Positions 45,391-55,265 of a stretch of DNA of 61,149 bases are shown in pieces (position 1 is the stretch's first letter; every line of letters begins with the position of its first letter). Source of the stretch: Sulfurimonas sp. RIFOXYB12_FULL_35_9 (GTDB taxonomy: Bacteria > Campylobacterota > Campylobacteria > Campylobacterales > Sulfurimonadaceae). The notes below the pieces were generated by a model. The model was given only the letters and a program-made list of their open reading frames with translations. It was not told where the DNA came from and did no database searches. The position numbers and the translations under genes were made by a program. The DNA lies in NCBI GenBank assembly GCA_001829715.1, contig MICC01000104.1, forward strand, positions 1 through 61,149. The letters are read 5' to 3'.

Positions 45391-45427
45391 AGCTTAAATG
45401 AAACTGTACTTATGGAATATTTAAGCT
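45391..45427 (+). promoter_or_regulatory. Operator-like inverted repeat next to a TATAAT box
   Basis: AGCTTAAAT (45391-45399) and ATTTAAGCT (45419-45427) are perfect inverted repeats with centres 28 nt apart. The right arm abuts TATAAT (45427-45432), a good -10 box 32 nt before the ATG of the next gene. Confidence 0.5.
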
Positions 45428-45432
45428 ATAAT
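45427..45432 (+). promoter_or_regulatory. -10 box of the 45465 gene
   Basis: Consensus TATAAT, which implies transcription from about 45440 and a short leader. The left-flanking inverted repeat suggests repression or activation. Confidence 0.55.
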
Positions 45433-45464
45433 TATATCAATATAACCAAAAATAGGAATAATTT

Positions 45465-45968
45465 ATGTGCAATTTTAACAAACAAAATGACGATACAAAA
45501 GCATTTATACATCTTTTAATGCAAAAATGTGCAGAAGCAGTCGGTGGCACTAACTATCTTTTAGGCTTGATTGAAGCAATGAAAGAGAAAAAACCAAACG
45601 CTCTCATACATAGCGCATGCAAGATTGATTCAAAAGAGCTTGTAATCAAATGGAATAAAATAGTTTTTAAAGACAAATTTGACATTTTGGAAGAGATTGT
45701 ACGCTCTCACAAAAGTTCAGAAAATCAAGATTTTAATCTACTCAAAAACGATAGCTTAAAAAAACAGAAAAAGATTTTAAACATGGTAAAAACTTTAACA
45801 CCTATTGAATTTACGGTAATCTCAAAGGGCACGCAAGGTCATGAAGGTTTTACTTTTAAAATTTTTGAAACAGTTGAAGAAGGTTATGTAAAGATAAATC
45901 CTATATTTGCGGCAATGTTTTTTTGCTCAACAGAATATATGAAAAAAGCTCTAAAGTACGAGATTTAA
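45465..45968 (+). CDS. Hypothetical cytoplasmic protein
   Basis: A 167-residue, lysine-rich protein without signal peptide or membrane helix; three cysteines (residues 2, 22 and one mid-protein) show no regular spacing. No family recognised. It has its own promoter with an inverted repeat and overlaps the end of the pseudouridine synthase gene by 4 nt convergently. Confidence 0.7.
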   Translation: MCNFNKQNDDTKAFIHLLMQKCAEAVGGTNYLLGLIEAMKEKKPNALIHSACKIDSKELVIKWNKIVFKDKFDILEEIVRSHKSSENQDFNLLKNDSLKKQKKILNMVKTLTPIEFTVISKGTQGHEGFTFKIFETVEEGYVKINPIFAAMFFCSTEYMKKALKYEI

Positions 45969-46648
45969 ATAACTGTTTTATATTCACCGAGTTTTAGATT
46001 TTCTACGCTAAAATCGCCAAAACTAACACGGTGAAGAGCTACGACTCGATTGCCGAGAGCTCCAAACATTCGCTTGACTTGGTGATACCTGCCTTCACAA
46101 ATTTCCAATCTTACATGTAATGGTGAGAGTATTTCCATTTTAGCGCTAAGAAGCGGTTTTTTTTCTCCCTTTAAAAAAAGCTCTCCGCTTGCAAAGATAT
46201 CTGCCTCGTTGCCCTTAAGCGGCTCGGCAAGTGTTGCTTCGTATACTTTTGCCACATCACTTTTTGGGCTTGTAAGTTTATGATTTAGTTCTCCATCGTC
46301 AGTAAGCAAAATCGCTCCGGTAGTATCCGCGTCTAACCGCCCGATTGTTGATATTTTTGGATTTCTTCTCTGCCATCTTAGAGGAAGCATAGAATATATA
46401 AGTACTCCACCGTCACTGTGTGAGCAGATTACGCCACTTGGTTTATTCATAAGAATGAGCAGGCTTTCATTATCAAGCGGCTCATTTTCTACTGTTACAT
46501 CGTTATGATAAGCTTTTTGTGTTACGTCAAAAACCCTAATGCCATCTACGCATACTAAATTTTTTTTCAAAAATTTCTTTACTTCGCTTCTTGTGCAGTA
46601 TCCAAGGTTTGAGAGGTGCGCATCCATTCTTTTGTAACTATTTTGCAT
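45965..46648 (-). CDS. RsuA-family rRNA pseudouridine synthase
   Basis: An N-terminal S4 RNA-binding domain (MDAHLSNLGYCTRSEVKKFL) and a synthase domain with the catalytic Asp in GRLDADTTGAILL, plus EGRYHQVKRMFGALGN. It isomerises uridine in 16S or 23S rRNA. I use the ATG at 46648, near an AAGAGA site; an upstream ATG at 46678 adds ten residues and cannot be excluded. Confidence 0.9.
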   Translation of the reverse strand: MQNSYKRMDAHLSNLGYCTRSEVKKFLKKNLVCVDGIRVFDVTQKAYHNDVTVENEPLDNESLLILMNKPSGVICSHSDGGVLIYSMLPLRWQRRNPKISTIGRLDADTTGAILLTDDGELNHKLTSPKSDVAKVYEATLAEPLKGNEADIFASGELFLKGEKKPLLSAKMEILSPLHVRLEICEGRYHQVKRMFGALGNRVVALHRVSFGDFSVENLKLGEYKTVI

Positions 46649-46713
46649 ACAAATCTCTTTTTTAAAAAATCTTATCATCTTTTGGGTTAAATTATATACA
46701 AAATAGAAAATGC

Positions 46714-46719
46714 TATAAT
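46714..46719 (+). promoter_or_regulatory. -10 box of leuC
   Basis: Consensus TATAAT in an AT-rich tract, 39 nt before the leuC ATG, with an AAGGA ribosome site between. Confidence 0.5.
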
Positions 46720-46758
46720 CTCAAAAATTAAGAAGTAAAATCTAAGGAACTCTATATT

Positions 46759-48018
46759 ATGGGACAAACTATTACTGAAAAAATATTTTCTGAGCATGTC
46801 GGAAAAGCTGTTTATGCGGGAGAGATTATTCGCTGCGATATCGATATGGTTATCGGAAATGATATTACTACGCCTATCTCTATCAAAGCTTTTGAAGATA
46901 GCGGTGCGACAAAACTTGCAAATCCTGATGGGTTTTCCATCGTCCTTGATCACTTTATCCCTGCAAAAGATATAGCATCCGCAAATCAAGCCAGAATTTC
47001 TCGTGACTTTGCAAAAAAATATAGCCTAAAAAACTTTTTTGATGAAAAAGATATGGGGATTGAACATGCCCTTTTGCCTGAAAAAGGACTTGTAGTTCCG
47101 GGCGACGTTATTATCGGAGCAGATAGTCATACATGTACGCATGGAGCACTCGGTGCATTTTCTACGGGCATGGGCTCAACAGACTTAGCATTTGCTATGG
47201 TTACCGGTGGAAACTGGTTTAAAGTTCCTGAGTCTATCAAAGTTGTTCTTAGCGGAAAACCTGGTAAATATACAACCGGAAAAGATATCATCCTAGAAAT
47301 TATCCGCATGATTGGCGTTGATGGGGCACTTTACAGAACTTTAGAGTTTACTGGAAGTACAATTGAACATCTCACGATGGATGATAGGTTTTCTATGTGC
47401 AACATGGCGATTGAAGCAGGTGCAAAAAGTGGGATTGTAGCTTATGACAATATCACGGAAGCGTTCTTGTCGGATAAAAATTTAGCTCGTACGCCTAAAA
47501 TTCATCACTCTGATGTAGATGCTTCTTATGTACAGATTTTAGAGATAGATGTTGCAAATCTTGAACCGGTTATCGCATACCCGTTTTTACCGTCAAACGG
47601 TCACAGCATAACTCAAGCGGTAAAAGATAAAATCAAAATAGATCAGGCATTCATAGGAAGCTGTACAAACGGAAGACTAAGCGACCTTAAAGTTGCTGCA
47701 GAGATACTAAAAGGTAAAAGAGTTCATCCAGATGTTCGTCTAATTGTAACTCCCGGAACGCAGATGATACTAAGAGAAGCTAACAAGCTCGGATATATAG
47801 ACATAATTGTAGATGCAGGCGGAGTTGTAAGCAACCCTACATGTGGGGCTTGTCTTGGCGGATATATGGGGATTTTAGGAGACAATGAAGTGGCTGTTTC
47901 AACAACAAACCGTAACTTTGTCGGTCGTATGGGAAGCAGAAGCTCAAAAGTCTATCTTGCCAACTCTGCAGTTGCGGCCATTTCGGCAATTGAGGGCTAC
48001 ATTGCAGACCCTAGATAG
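46759..48018 (+). CDS. leuC: 3-isopropylmalate dehydratase large subunit
   Basis: A 419-residue aconitase-family protein of the shorter LeuC/HacA type. Cluster-binding cysteines are in GSCTNGR and CGACLGG; GADSHTCTHGALGAF and PGTQMI are family motifs. It isomerises 2- and 3-isopropylmalate in leucine synthesis. The small subunit leuD is not beside it: an OmpA-family gene follows. Confidence 0.92.
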   Translation: MGQTITEKIFSEHVGKAVYAGEIIRCDIDMVIGNDITTPISIKAFEDSGATKLANPDGFSIVLDHFIPAKDIASANQARISRDFAKKYSLKNFFDEKDMGIEHALLPEKGLVVPGDVIIGADSHTCTHGALGAFSTGMGSTDLAFAMVTGGNWFKVPESIKVVLSGKPGKYTTGKDIILEIIRMIGVDGALYRTLEFTGSTIEHLTMDDRFSMCNMAIEAGAKSGIVAYDNITEAFLSDKNLARTPKIHHSDVDASYVQILEIDVANLEPVIAYPFLPSNGHSITQAVKDKIKIDQAFIGSCTNGRLSDLKVAAEILKGKRVHPDVRLIVTPGTQMILREANKLGYIDIIVDAGGVVSNPTCGACLGGYMGILGDNEVAVSTTNRNFVGRMGSRSSKVYLANSAVAAISAIEGYIADPR

Positions 48019-48098
48019 AACGATATAAACTAATATTTAAATGTTTAAATATTTTAAGTCGTCAGATGGTAAAATGCCGAAAAATACGGAGGAAAACA

Positions 48099-49076
48099 AT
48101 GAAAAAAATATTACTGGTTCCGGCACTTTTGCTAGGAACTCTTGCATTTGCACAGGATTATAACTATGAGGTTACGCCTGTTATAGGCTATAACATTGCT
48201 GAGGGAAATCTCAACTTGGATAATCAGGTTTTATATGGTGCAGAAATGCAATATAACGGTTTTAATTCACCGATTAAACCTGAGTTAAGCATTCTTTATA
48301 CAGATGCGGATTACGAAAATTCTACAATCAGCACGGACATATATCGTATTGCATTGAACGGTGTTTATGAGTATGGCAAATTTGGTATGATAAAACCGCT
48401 TGCAAAAATTGGTTTCGGTTATGAAACGATAGATAAGCATTTGGCAGATAACAGAGACGGTGCATTTTTTAATGCGGGTATCGGTGCAAAAGTTCCTTTT
48501 ACGGATGCAATCGCTCTAAAAGTAGAGTCTGTTTACATGCTAAAAAACAATAACAGCAGATTGAATAGCAACCTTGCACTTTTGGCGGGTATCAACTTTG
48601 CATTTGGACCAAAAGCACAACCTGCTCCTGCTCCTGCGCCGGCACCAAAAGTAGCTTCTGAGCCTGTTAAACAAGAGGTTACAAAAGCTGTTGCACTTGA
48701 AAAAGTTATGGAAGTTAAAGCAGCTGAAGTTTGTCCTCCAAAAATAAACTTACATATCAACTTTAAGTTTGATTCTGCTGAAATAGAGCAAGAGTCTGTT
48801 GGTCGTGTAAATAAATTTGCGGATTTCTTAAAATGTACACCTGATTACAAAGCAAAAATTATAGGTCATACTGATAGTATCGGTTCTGAAGCATACAATC
48901 AAAAACTTTCACAAAAACGAGCTGATGCGGTAAGAAATATGATTATCAAAGATGGCGTGCCATCTGATAAAATCACTACATCTGCAAAAGGTGAGACTGA
49001 GCCTATAGCTACAAATAAGACCGATGAAGGTCGTGCAGAAAATAGAAGAATCGAAGCAGAGTTAACTAAAAACTAA
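48099..49076 (+). CDS. OmpA-family outer-membrane protein
   Basis: ATG 48099 is chosen because GGAGGAAAACA precedes it and a signal peptide (ending LAFA) follows. The 325-residue protein has an eight-strand-like barrel (about 20-180), an Ala-Pro linker (APAPAPAPK), and a C-terminal peptidoglycan-binding OmpA domain (NFKFDSAEIEQES, IGHTDSIGSEAYNQKLSQ, NRRIE). It anchors the outer membrane to the wall. The next gene starts right after its stop. Confidence 0.93.
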   Translation: MKKILLVPALLLGTLAFAQDYNYEVTPVIGYNIAEGNLNLDNQVLYGAEMQYNGFNSPIKPELSILYTDADYENSTISTDIYRIALNGVYEYGKFGMIKPLAKIGFGYETIDKHLADNRDGAFFNAGIGAKVPFTDAIALKVESVYMLKNNNSRLNSNLALLAGINFAFGPKAQPAPAPAPAPKVASEPVKQEVTKAVALEKVMEVKAAEVCPPKINLHINFKFDSAEIEQESVGRVNKFADFLKCTPDYKAKIIGHTDSIGSEAYNQKLSQKRADAVRNMIIKDGVPSDKITTSAKGETEPIATNKTDEGRAENRRIEAELTKN

Positions 49077-49658
49077 ATGCTAGGTATTCCTTGCGTCATC
49101 TTTGCGGGTGGCAAATCAAGCCGAATGGGAGAAGATAAATCTCTTCTTCCTTTTGGCGGTTTTTATACGCTAACAGAGTTTCAACTCTTCCGTCTTAATA
49201 AAATTTTCAAAAATGTATATATTTCCTGCAAAGACAAATCAAAATTTAACTTTCAAGCAGACTTTATAGAAGATATAAAAACTTCTTCTACTTATGCGCC
49301 GACTGCCGGATTTGTAGCTATTTTTGAACATTTAACATGTGATAGATTTTTTGCCCTTAGCGTAGACACTCCATTTGTAGGTAAAAATGAGATAGGACAA
49401 CTTATTAATGCAGATAAGTCTGATTATGACGCCACTATCGCCAAAACGGCAAGTGGCATGCAACCGATGTGCGGAATTTATCATCGCTCAATAAGTGAAA
49501 AATTTAATCAGATGCTCAAAGAAGAGAATCATAAATTGGGATATTTGCTTAAAAATTCAAAAACAATTTTTGTAGATTTTAAAGATGAAAAACCATTTCT
49601 AAATCTTAACCATCCGCACGAATATCAAGAAGCACTCGCTCATTTATCAACTATTTGA
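49077..49658 (+). CDS. mobA: Molybdenum cofactor guanylyltransferase
   Basis: A 193-residue nucleotidyltransferase with [18 protein letters not shown] at the N-terminus and SVDTPF (metal Asp) near 95. It attaches GMP to molybdopterin, giving the cofactor used by periplasmic nitrate reductase and related enzymes. Its ATG follows the ompA stop with no gap. Confidence 0.9.
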   Translation: MLGIPCVIFAGGKSSRMGEDKSLLPFGGFYTLTEFQLFRLNKIFKNVYISCKDKSKFNFQADFIEDIKTSSTYAPTAGFVAIFEHLTCDRFFALSVDTPFVGKNEIGQLINADKSDYDATIAKTASGMQPMCGIYHRSISEKFNQMLKEENHKLGYLLKNSKTIFVDFKDEKPFLNLNHPHEYQEALAHLSTI

Positions 49659-49686
49659 TATAATCTTTACTTAATAATTTTATTAG

Positions 49687-49713
49687 ATTTCTTACAAAAA
49701 TGTAAGAAATTTT
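49687..49713 (+). terminator. Intrinsic terminator after mobA
   Basis: A perfect 10-bp stem (49687-49696 with 49701-49710), loop AAAA, followed by T residues. It also begins the structured leader of moaC. Confidence 0.65.
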
Positions 49714-49714
49714 C

Positions 49715-49782
49715 TGTCTCGTAAGAGACAAGCTTTAGTGCCACAGCGGCTAGCGTAGCAAAATGGGCTTTGCTCATTTTGC
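49715..49782 (+). ncRNA. Structured leader upstream of moaC, possible riboswitch-like element
   Basis: Two more stems follow the terminator-like hairpin: 49715-49720 with 49725-49730 (6 bp, GTAA loop of GNRA type), and 49758-49768 with 49772-49782 (11 bp with one G-T pair). The 49740-49757 stretch is GC-rich. Three hairpins in 100 nt before a molybdenum cofactor gene suggest cofactor-dependent control, but I cannot match the Moco motif. Confidence 0.4.
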
Positions 49783-49804
49783 GTTCTATAGGAAACGAGA
49801 AGAT

Positions 49805-50275
49805 ATGAATTTAACGCATTTAGATGAGAAAGACAGACCTAAGATGGTTGATGTAAGCGAGAAAAATTCCACGACTAGAGTTGCCGTTGCCAGCGGCATT
49901 ATAGAAATGAGTCAAGATGCTTACAATGCTATAGTTACACAAAAAACAAAAAAGGGTCCAGTGCTTCAAACTGCCGTTATAGCGGCTATTATGGGAACAA
50001 AAAAAACAAGTGAACTTATACCGATGTGTCATCCGCTCAACCTAAGCGGAATTAACTGTGATGTTGAAGAGTTGGCGGAACTCCCCGGGTTTAAACTCAC
50101 CGTTACGGCAAAACTGACAGGTCAAACAGGCGTTGAGATGGAGGCATTGACTGGCACAAGTATCGGGCTTTTGACTATTTATGATATGGTAAAAGCGATA
50201 GATAAAGGTATGATTATACGAAATGTGCAGTTAGAGAAAAAATCAGGAGGCAAAAGTGGAGATTTTGAGCGATAG
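49805..50275 (+). CDS. moaC: Cyclic pyranopterin monophosphate synthase
   Basis: ATG 49805 is used (GAGAAG just upstream); a longer in-frame ATG at 49763 falls inside a hairpin. The 156-residue protein carries the MoaC signatures [19 protein letters not shown] and KKSGGKSG. It forms the pterin ring precursor of molybdenum cofactor. Overlaps the DUF493 gene by 20 nt. Confidence 0.95.
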   Translation: MNLTHLDEKDRPKMVDVSEKNSTTRVAVASGIIEMSQDAYNAIVTQKTKKGPVLQTAVIAAIMGTKKTSELIPMCHPLNLSGINCDVEELAELPGFKLTVTAKLTGQTGVEMEALTGTSIGLLTIYDMVKAIDKGMIIRNVQLEKKSGGKSGDFER

Positions 50276-50525
50276 AGAAGAGAAACTAGAACTTACCTAT
50301 CCATGTTCTTGGTCCTACAAGCTAATATCTTCTGAGGTAGAGACGCTTCAGCAGGCGATTAGAGATGTTATAAATGAGAGAGAGCATAAGCTGACTCATT
50401 CAAAAAACTCCAAGGGCGGCAAGTATATAAGCATGAATTTGGATATGCTTGTACACAATGAAGATGATAGAAATTTTATTTATCAAGCCTTAAAGGCGCA
50501 TCAACATATAAAAATGGTACTTTAA
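50256..50525 (+). CDS. DUF493 family protein (HP0495/YbeD-like)
   Basis: An 89-residue DUF493 protein with GTG start after a perfect AGGAGG, located within the end of moaC. The fold resembles ACT/allosteric ferredoxin-like regulators. The motif [10 protein letters not shown] and the small size fit the family. Function not established. Confidence 0.82.
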   Translation: MEILSDREEKLELTYPCSWSYKLISSEVETLQQAIRDVINEREHKLTHSKNSKGGKYISMNLDMLVHNEDDRNFIYQALKAHQHIKMVL

Positions 50526-50539
50526 AAAAGGAGTTTACT

Positions 50540-51511
50540 ATGGAACTACAAGAGCTGCAAAAGATTGATTTTGGGAATTTAAGCCTTCACGAGATTAAAG
50601 ATATAACGTCGGAAGTTATCGGCAAGAGAACAAAAAACTTGCGAGATGAGCTAGAAGATCTTTTGTTACAAAAAGAGTTGCTTGAAAAAAATATAGAGAA
50701 AAAATCAAGTGAGCTTCAAGAAGCAAAATATACTATTTTTAATGAAATTGAGTCCATTATAGATAAAAATGATGCTCTAACACTTTCAAAACTTCACCAA
50801 GCAAAACTGCAGTCAATAGATCTTTTTGATCTACTGGGAGAAACGGTTGAGAGTGCTATCATCACTACACTTGAAAAATCAAAAGACAGCGAAGCTAAAA
50901 ATACTATTGAAGAAATTATTAAAGAGCTCACTTTTGAAACTATCAAAGAGGGAACGCTTAACACGATAAGAGTGAGAAAAATTCTCTCTACTATTTTACA
51001 CTCAAGCATAGATATAGCCGAAGCGTCATCAAATTTTTCAGAAGAGATTTTAGAAGCAACTCTAAAAGGCATGAGAGGCGGTCTTATGCAGTCTATTGAT
51101 AGATTTAAAAAAAGATTGGCATATATGCCGCTTGAGGCAAAACATATCCTTATCGAAGATTATGATACGATAATGCAGGATTTAAATCATACAGATGTGC
51201 TCTTCTCGCAGGTTGTCCAAAATATAGCAAATGAGAGTACGAATGGCACAAGAAAAACTCTTTTAGAGATTAACCAAAGAATGCACTATGATCTTGAAGA
51301 GTTGGTGCATATGTCAAAAGAGACTGCACTTGTCATGAGAGAAAAATTCTCTGCATTTGCAAAGACAGCGGTGAAAAAAGCCGATACCGCACTGCATTCC
51401 CAGAGTGCAAAAGAGGCAAAAAGAATGGGTATACAAGCTTGGGGTGTTGCAAAAACAGCACTTAACAATGCTATTAAATCAGCGAAAAACAAAATTGATT
51501 CTAAAGAGTAA
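50540..51511 (+). CDS. Coiled-coil protein, hypothetical
   Basis: A 323-residue almost fully helical, charged protein: an early coiled coil (about 33-72), further helices, and an Ala/Lys-rich tail. No signal peptide, membrane helix or catalytic motif is visible. It starts 15 nt after the DUF493 gene with AAAGGAG, so it is co-transcribed with moaC. No family named with confidence. Confidence 0.7.
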   Translation: MELQELQKIDFGNLSLHEIKDITSEVIGKRTKNLRDELEDLLLQKELLEKNIEKKSSELQEAKYTIFNEIESIIDKNDALTLSKLHQAKLQSIDLFDLLGETVESAIITTLEKSKDSEAKNTIEEIIKELTFETIKEGTLNTIRVRKILSTILHSSIDIAEASSNFSEEILEATLKGMRGGLMQSIDRFKKRLAYMPLEAKHILIEDYDTIMQDLNHTDVLFSQVVQNIANESTNGTRKTLLEINQRMHYDLEELVHMSKETALVMREKFSAFAKTAVKKADTALHSQSAKEAKRMGIQAWGVAKTALNNAIKSAKNKIDSKE

Positions 51512-51526
51512 AACTACTCTTTAGAA
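51499..51526. terminator. Bidirectional-type terminator stem between convergent genes
   Basis: A perfect 12-bp stem (51499-51510 with 51515-51526) with an AAAC loop. It begins within the last codons of the coiled-coil gene and lies just beyond the aroC stop on the opposite strand. Confidence 0.7.
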
Positions 51527-51534
51527 CAAAAAAA

Positions 51535-52608
51535 TTATTTGTAATAGTTAACTACTCTATCCATTTTTGATCCCATATTCAGAAGCAGCATGTCGGCTAT
51601 AACCAGTGCTGCCATAGCTTCGCAAACTACAGTTCCTCGGATTGCGACACATGGGTCATGTCGTCCTTTAAGTGAAAAATCAACCTCTTCATTATAGATA
51701 TTTACTGTTTTTTGTTCTTTAAAAATTGATGGAGTAGGCTTAAAGTAGACATTCATAACTATCTCGTCTGCGTTACTGATTCCGCCTAATATTCCACCGG
51801 AATGGTTACTTAAAAAACCGCCAGCTCTTATTTCGTCATTGTTTTGAGAACCTTTTGTAGAGGCACTAAGCACTCCGTCGCCTATTTCAACGGCTTTAAC
51901 GGCATTTATGCCCATCATTGCATCTGCCAGTATCGCATCAAGTTTATAGTAAAGAGGCTGCCCTAACCCTGTCGGTGCGCCTTTTACAACTACTCTTGAG
52001 ATGCCTCCGACTGAATCATGATCATTTTTGGCTCTTAATATGGCATCTTTTTGTGCTTGTTCCTTGTTTGGATCTAGTGCATAAATAAGGCTCTTTTTTG
52101 CAGCTTCGTAATCAAAAATTTCTGATTTTATTCCGTCTACTTCGCAAATACCGCTTAAAACCTCGATATTAAGTTCCTTTAGCATCAGTTTTGCAACAGC
52201 ACCTGCCGCCACTCTTGCCGCAGTTTCTCTTGCAGAGCTTCTTCCTCCACCCCTGTAATCCCTGATTCCGTATTTGTGAAAATAGGTAAAATCTGCATGT
52301 CCGGGACGAAATATATCTTTTATATTTGAGTAGTCTTTTGACTTTTGATCAGTATTGTAAATAACCATGGCAATTGGCGTTCCCGTACTTTTTCCCTCAA
52401 AAACACCGCTTAGTATCTCAACGGTGTCATCCTCTTTCCTTGCTGTTTCAAACTCTGTTTTACCGGGTTTTCTTCTATCAAGCTCACTCTGAATAAACTC
52501 TTCATCTACCTTTAAACCTGCAGGAACTCCGTCTAATATACATCCTATAGCTCTTCCATGTGATTCGCCAAAAGTGCTAAATCTTAATTTTTGACCAAAA
52601 CTATTCAC
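51535..52608 (-). CDS. aroC: Chorismate synthase
   Basis: A 357-residue enzyme of the shikimate pathway. Motifs [10 protein letters not shown] at the N-terminus, [29 protein letters not shown] and DPCVAIRG are all present. Overlaps the upstream rnc stop by 4 nt. Confidence 0.97.
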   Translation of the reverse strand: MNSFGQKLRFSTFGESHGRAIGCILDGVPAGLKVDEEFIQSELDRRKPGKTEFETARKEDDTVEILSGVFEGKSTGTPIAMVIYNTDQKSKDYSNIKDIFRPGHADFTYFHKYGIRDYRGGGRSSARETAARVAAGAVAKLMLKELNIEVLSGICEVDGIKSEIFDYEAAKKSLIYALDPNKEQAQKDAILRAKNDHDSVGGISRVVVKGAPTGLGQPLYYKLDAILADAMMGINAVKAVEIGDGVLSASTKGSQNNDEIRAGGFLSNHSGGILGGISNADEIVMNVYFKPTPSIFKEQKTVNIYNEEVDFSLKGRHDPCVAIRGTVVCEAMAALVIADMLLLNMGSKMDRVVNYYK

Positions 52609-53288
52609 TTTGTTTCCTTATTTAAAAGTTTTAGAGCGATCTCTGCCGCTTCTTGCTGAGCAATTTTTTTACTTTTTCCGGCAGCTCTGGCATACTCTTT
52701 GCCCTCGATGATAACTGCAACTTCAAACTCTTTAAGATGGTCGGGTCCGCGGCTGGCGACTACTACATACTCAGGCGTTTCTCCAAATCTAGCTTGCGTC
52801 AGCTCTTGAAGAGAGGTTTTAAAATCTCTAAAGAGTGAGTCTAACGAAATCTCTTTATGATTTTTCTCTATTAAAGCAATGGCTATCTCTTTTGCAACGC
52901 TGAGCCCTGATTCAAGATAAATTGTACCGATTATTGCCTCAAAAGCGTTTGAGAGAAGCGATGCTTTTTCTCTTCCGCCGTTGTTCTCCTCGGCGTTTGA
53001 GAGGTAGATATATTCGCCTAGATTTATAGATCTAGCCAACTTTTCAAATCCGTTTTCATTTACAAGTGCCGCTCTAATTTTTGAGAGATTTCCTTCATCG
53101 GCATTTGGAAATTTAAAAAAGAGATACTCCCCTACAATCAAGTCCAAAACTGCATCGCCTAAAAATTCAAGTCGCTCATTATCGTAGGGCTGTTTGTAGC
53201 TTTTGTGTGTCAGCGCTTCGATAATGAGCTTTTGATTTTTAAATTTATACCCTAAAATTTCTTCTAGATTTTCTATCTTTCTGATCAT
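52605..53288 (-). CDS. rnc: Ribonuclease III
   Basis: [10 protein letters not shown] at 53288 is the start: an AAAGAGAG site lies upstream and it overlaps the rnhA stop by 4 nt. The nuclease domain has [20 protein letters not shown] and an acidic [14 protein letters not shown]; the C-terminal ~70 residues are a double-stranded RNA-binding domain. 227 residues. Confidence 0.96.
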   Translation of the reverse strand: MIRKIENLEEILGYKFKNQKLIIEALTHKSYKQPYDNERLEFLGDAVLDLIVGEYLFFKFPNADEGNLSKIRAALVNENGFEKLARSINLGEYIYLSNAEENNGGREKASLLSNAFEAIIGTIYLESGLSVAKEIAIALIEKNHKEISLDSLFRDFKTSLQELTQARFGETPEYVVVASRGPDHLKEFEVAVIIEGKEYARAAGKSKKIAQQEAAEIALKLLNKETK

Positions 53289-53716
53289 TTTATACTCTCT
53301 TTCATTTTTTGTGCCTCTCCTTTTGCTAAAATATCGCATCTCTCATTTTCAATATGTCCATCATGTCCTCTTACCCAAATCGCATTGATTTTATGGACTT
53401 TTGAAACCTCAATATACTCTATCCACAGATCCGGATTTTTCACTTTCTTAAAATCTCTTTTTATCCAGCCCTCAAGCCACTCGTTTATTCCTTTTACGAC
53501 ATAGGATGAGTCTGATATTACTTCAACATTACACGGCTCCTTTAGAGCTCTTAAACCCTCAATAACTCCCAAAAGCTCCATTCTGTTGTTTGTAGTATGG
53601 ATCTCGCCGCCGCAAACTTCTCTCTCCTTGTCTCCAAATCTTAGTATTGCCGCATATCCTCCAGGACCGGGGTTTCCCAAGGCACTGCCGTCACTGAAAA
53701 GAGTTATTTTCTTCAC
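53285..53716 (-). CDS. rnhA: Ribonuclease HI
   Basis: A 143-residue RNase HI with the four catalytic acids in [29 protein letters not shown] and ERCDILA. It removes RNA from RNA-DNA hybrids. Overlaps the TPR gene by 26 nt upstream. Confidence 0.96.
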   Translation of the reverse strand: MKKITLFSDGSALGNPGPGGYAAILRFGDKEREVCGGEIHTTNNRMELLGVIEGLRALKEPCNVEVISDSSYVVKGINEWLEGWIKRDFKKVKNPDLWIEYIEVSKVHKINAIWVRGHDGHIENERCDILAKGEAQKMKESIK

Positions 53717-54737
53717 TAAAATCCTTATGATAATCTTTTACAAGAGAGAGTTCCACTCTGGATGTATCTATTGCATGACAGCTGCTGCAGCGGTTAAATG
53801 CGAAAGGATAAACAACTTTACAACTATTGCAAATGTACTCAAATCCAAGTGTAGCATTTGCTTTTGAGTCAAGATTTATTAGAACATCTAGTTCAAAAGT
53901 AGAGCTTTTTGTAGCCTCTTTTATATACCCTTTTGCACTATAGAGTTCCTTTAAATAGCCGTTTTGCATAATCGTATCGAAATTTAAATCTTTTTTATTT
54001 ACACTCCACAACACATCAACTAGCAGCTCCACTTTAGAGGTGTCTAGGTTTTCCCATGCAACTTTTGGATTTACCCTAAATATATATTCAAAAATAAGAT
54101 AGGTAAGTTGAGCGCTGTTCTTATATATATCTAATAATTTATAGATTTTCTCCTCTATAGAGAAGTCTGTAGAGTTTAAAATAATCAGAGTGTTTAGATA
54201 AGCGCTCTCCAGTGTAACATCTTTTTGTAACTCGCTAAGAGGCTCTAAAACCTCAAGAGCAAGGTTATAGTTTTTCATCTGTTCGTATATCAAAAGCAGA
54301 TAGTTAAGTGCTTGAGGCGTTCTCGGATTGTTTTTAAGTATCTCTAAAAAAATCTGTCTTGAACGCTCTAAAAAACCGGCTTTAAAATAAGCCTTGCCTA
54401 GCAAATACATAGTGTCTCTGTAATTTGCTTTATCGCCGACTTTTAAAAGTTCACTATATATCTCAATACTTTTTTCGTAATTGCCGTTTTTTGTATATGC
54501 GTTTGCCAGTAAAAGCCAAGACTTTTCGGAAAGATCACCCTTTGCAATAAGGACTTTAAGCTCATTTTGAGAAGGGGCTGAGTGAAACTGTTTTAAAAAT
54601 TTATCAAGATGTTTATAATCCTCTTTTTTCTTATATCTTGAAAACCAGTATGAAAAAGCCGTTATAACAAAAATAAGAACGAAGAAGATTATTATTCCAA
54701 AAAGCGGGTCGCGAAACTCTAAAAAAAATGTGTTCAT
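53691..54737 (-). CDS. LapB-like TPR protein with C-terminal zinc-ribbon
   Basis: A 348-residue protein: one N-terminal helix (about 13-33), tetratricopeptide repeats (about 60-200), and a C-terminal CNSCKVVYPFAFNRCSSCHA rubredoxin-like metal site. That three-part layout is that of LapB/YciM, which controls lipopolysaccharide synthesis through LpxC turnover. Sequence identity to LapB cannot be judged here, so this is analogy of architecture. Confidence 0.72.
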   Translation of the reverse strand: MNTFFLEFRDPLFGIIIFFVLIFVITAFSYWFSRYKKKEDYKHLDKFLKQFHSAPSQNELKVLIAKGDLSEKSWLLLANAYTKNGNYEKSIEIYSELLKVGDKANYRDTMYLLGKAYFKAGFLERSRQIFLEILKNNPRTPQALNYLLLIYEQMKNYNLALEVLEPLSELQKDVTLESAYLNTLIILNSTDFSIEEKIYKLLDIYKNSAQLTYLIFEYIFRVNPKVAWENLDTSKVELLVDVLWSVNKKDLNFDTIMQNGYLKELYSAKGYIKEATKSSTFELDVLINLDSKANATLGFEYICNSCKVVYPFAFNRCSSCHAIDTSRVELSLVKDYHKDFSEENNSFQ

Positions 54738-55204
54738 GATTCGTATACTACCAAGCCGTAATCATTTTTTAGATTGTAAAATGTGGAGTTTGAGGTAATA
54801 TCAAGATCTTTAATCTTTCCAAGCTGTATAATGGAATTTTTATCTACTTTTATGCCGAATTCTAAAAAAAATTTCTTTATATTTACAAACTTTACATCTT
54901 CAACAAATTTGTACTCAAACTCTTTGTAAAGCTTCATCCTGTCGAATGAGAATATATGTTCACTTACATGCAGTCTGTCTGAAGCGTACTTTATGGGTAA
55001 ATGCCCCGAGAGGTCTGTTAATATCTTCTCTACATGTTGATGTTTTTGCGGCAGAGTGTTTTTTTGAATAAAAAGATATTTATTGTTTAGTTTTAAATTA
55101 GGGGTGCTTTTCCAATATTTATATGCAGGATTTGATACGCCCAACTTTGATGAAACCTCTCGCCAAAGCCAATAGGAGTTAAGTGTATTTGGCAAATATG
55201 ACAT
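54734..55204 (-). CDS. Hypothetical protein
   Basis: A 156-residue protein rich in aromatic and lysine residues, with no signal peptide, membrane helix or cysteine. The stop overlaps the TPR gene start by 4 nt, so the two are co-transcribed, followed by rnhA, rnc and aroC. The N-terminal segment TLNSYWLWREVSSKLGVSNPA could be a DNA-binding-like helix pair, which I cannot confirm. Confidence 0.65.
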   Translation of the reverse strand: MSYLPNTLNSYWLWREVSSKLGVSNPAYKYWKSTPNLKLNNKYLFIQKNTLPQKHQHVEKILTDLSGHLPIKYASDRLHVSEHIFSFDRMKLYKEFEYKFVEDVKFVNIKKFFLEFGIKVDKNSIIQLGKIKDLDITSNSTFYNLKNDYGLVVYES

Positions 55205-55265
55205 CTCACTTCCTCCTTGATTTTAAAAATCTATTATATAGTTTTTGGTTAAAAGTTACAAGCGG

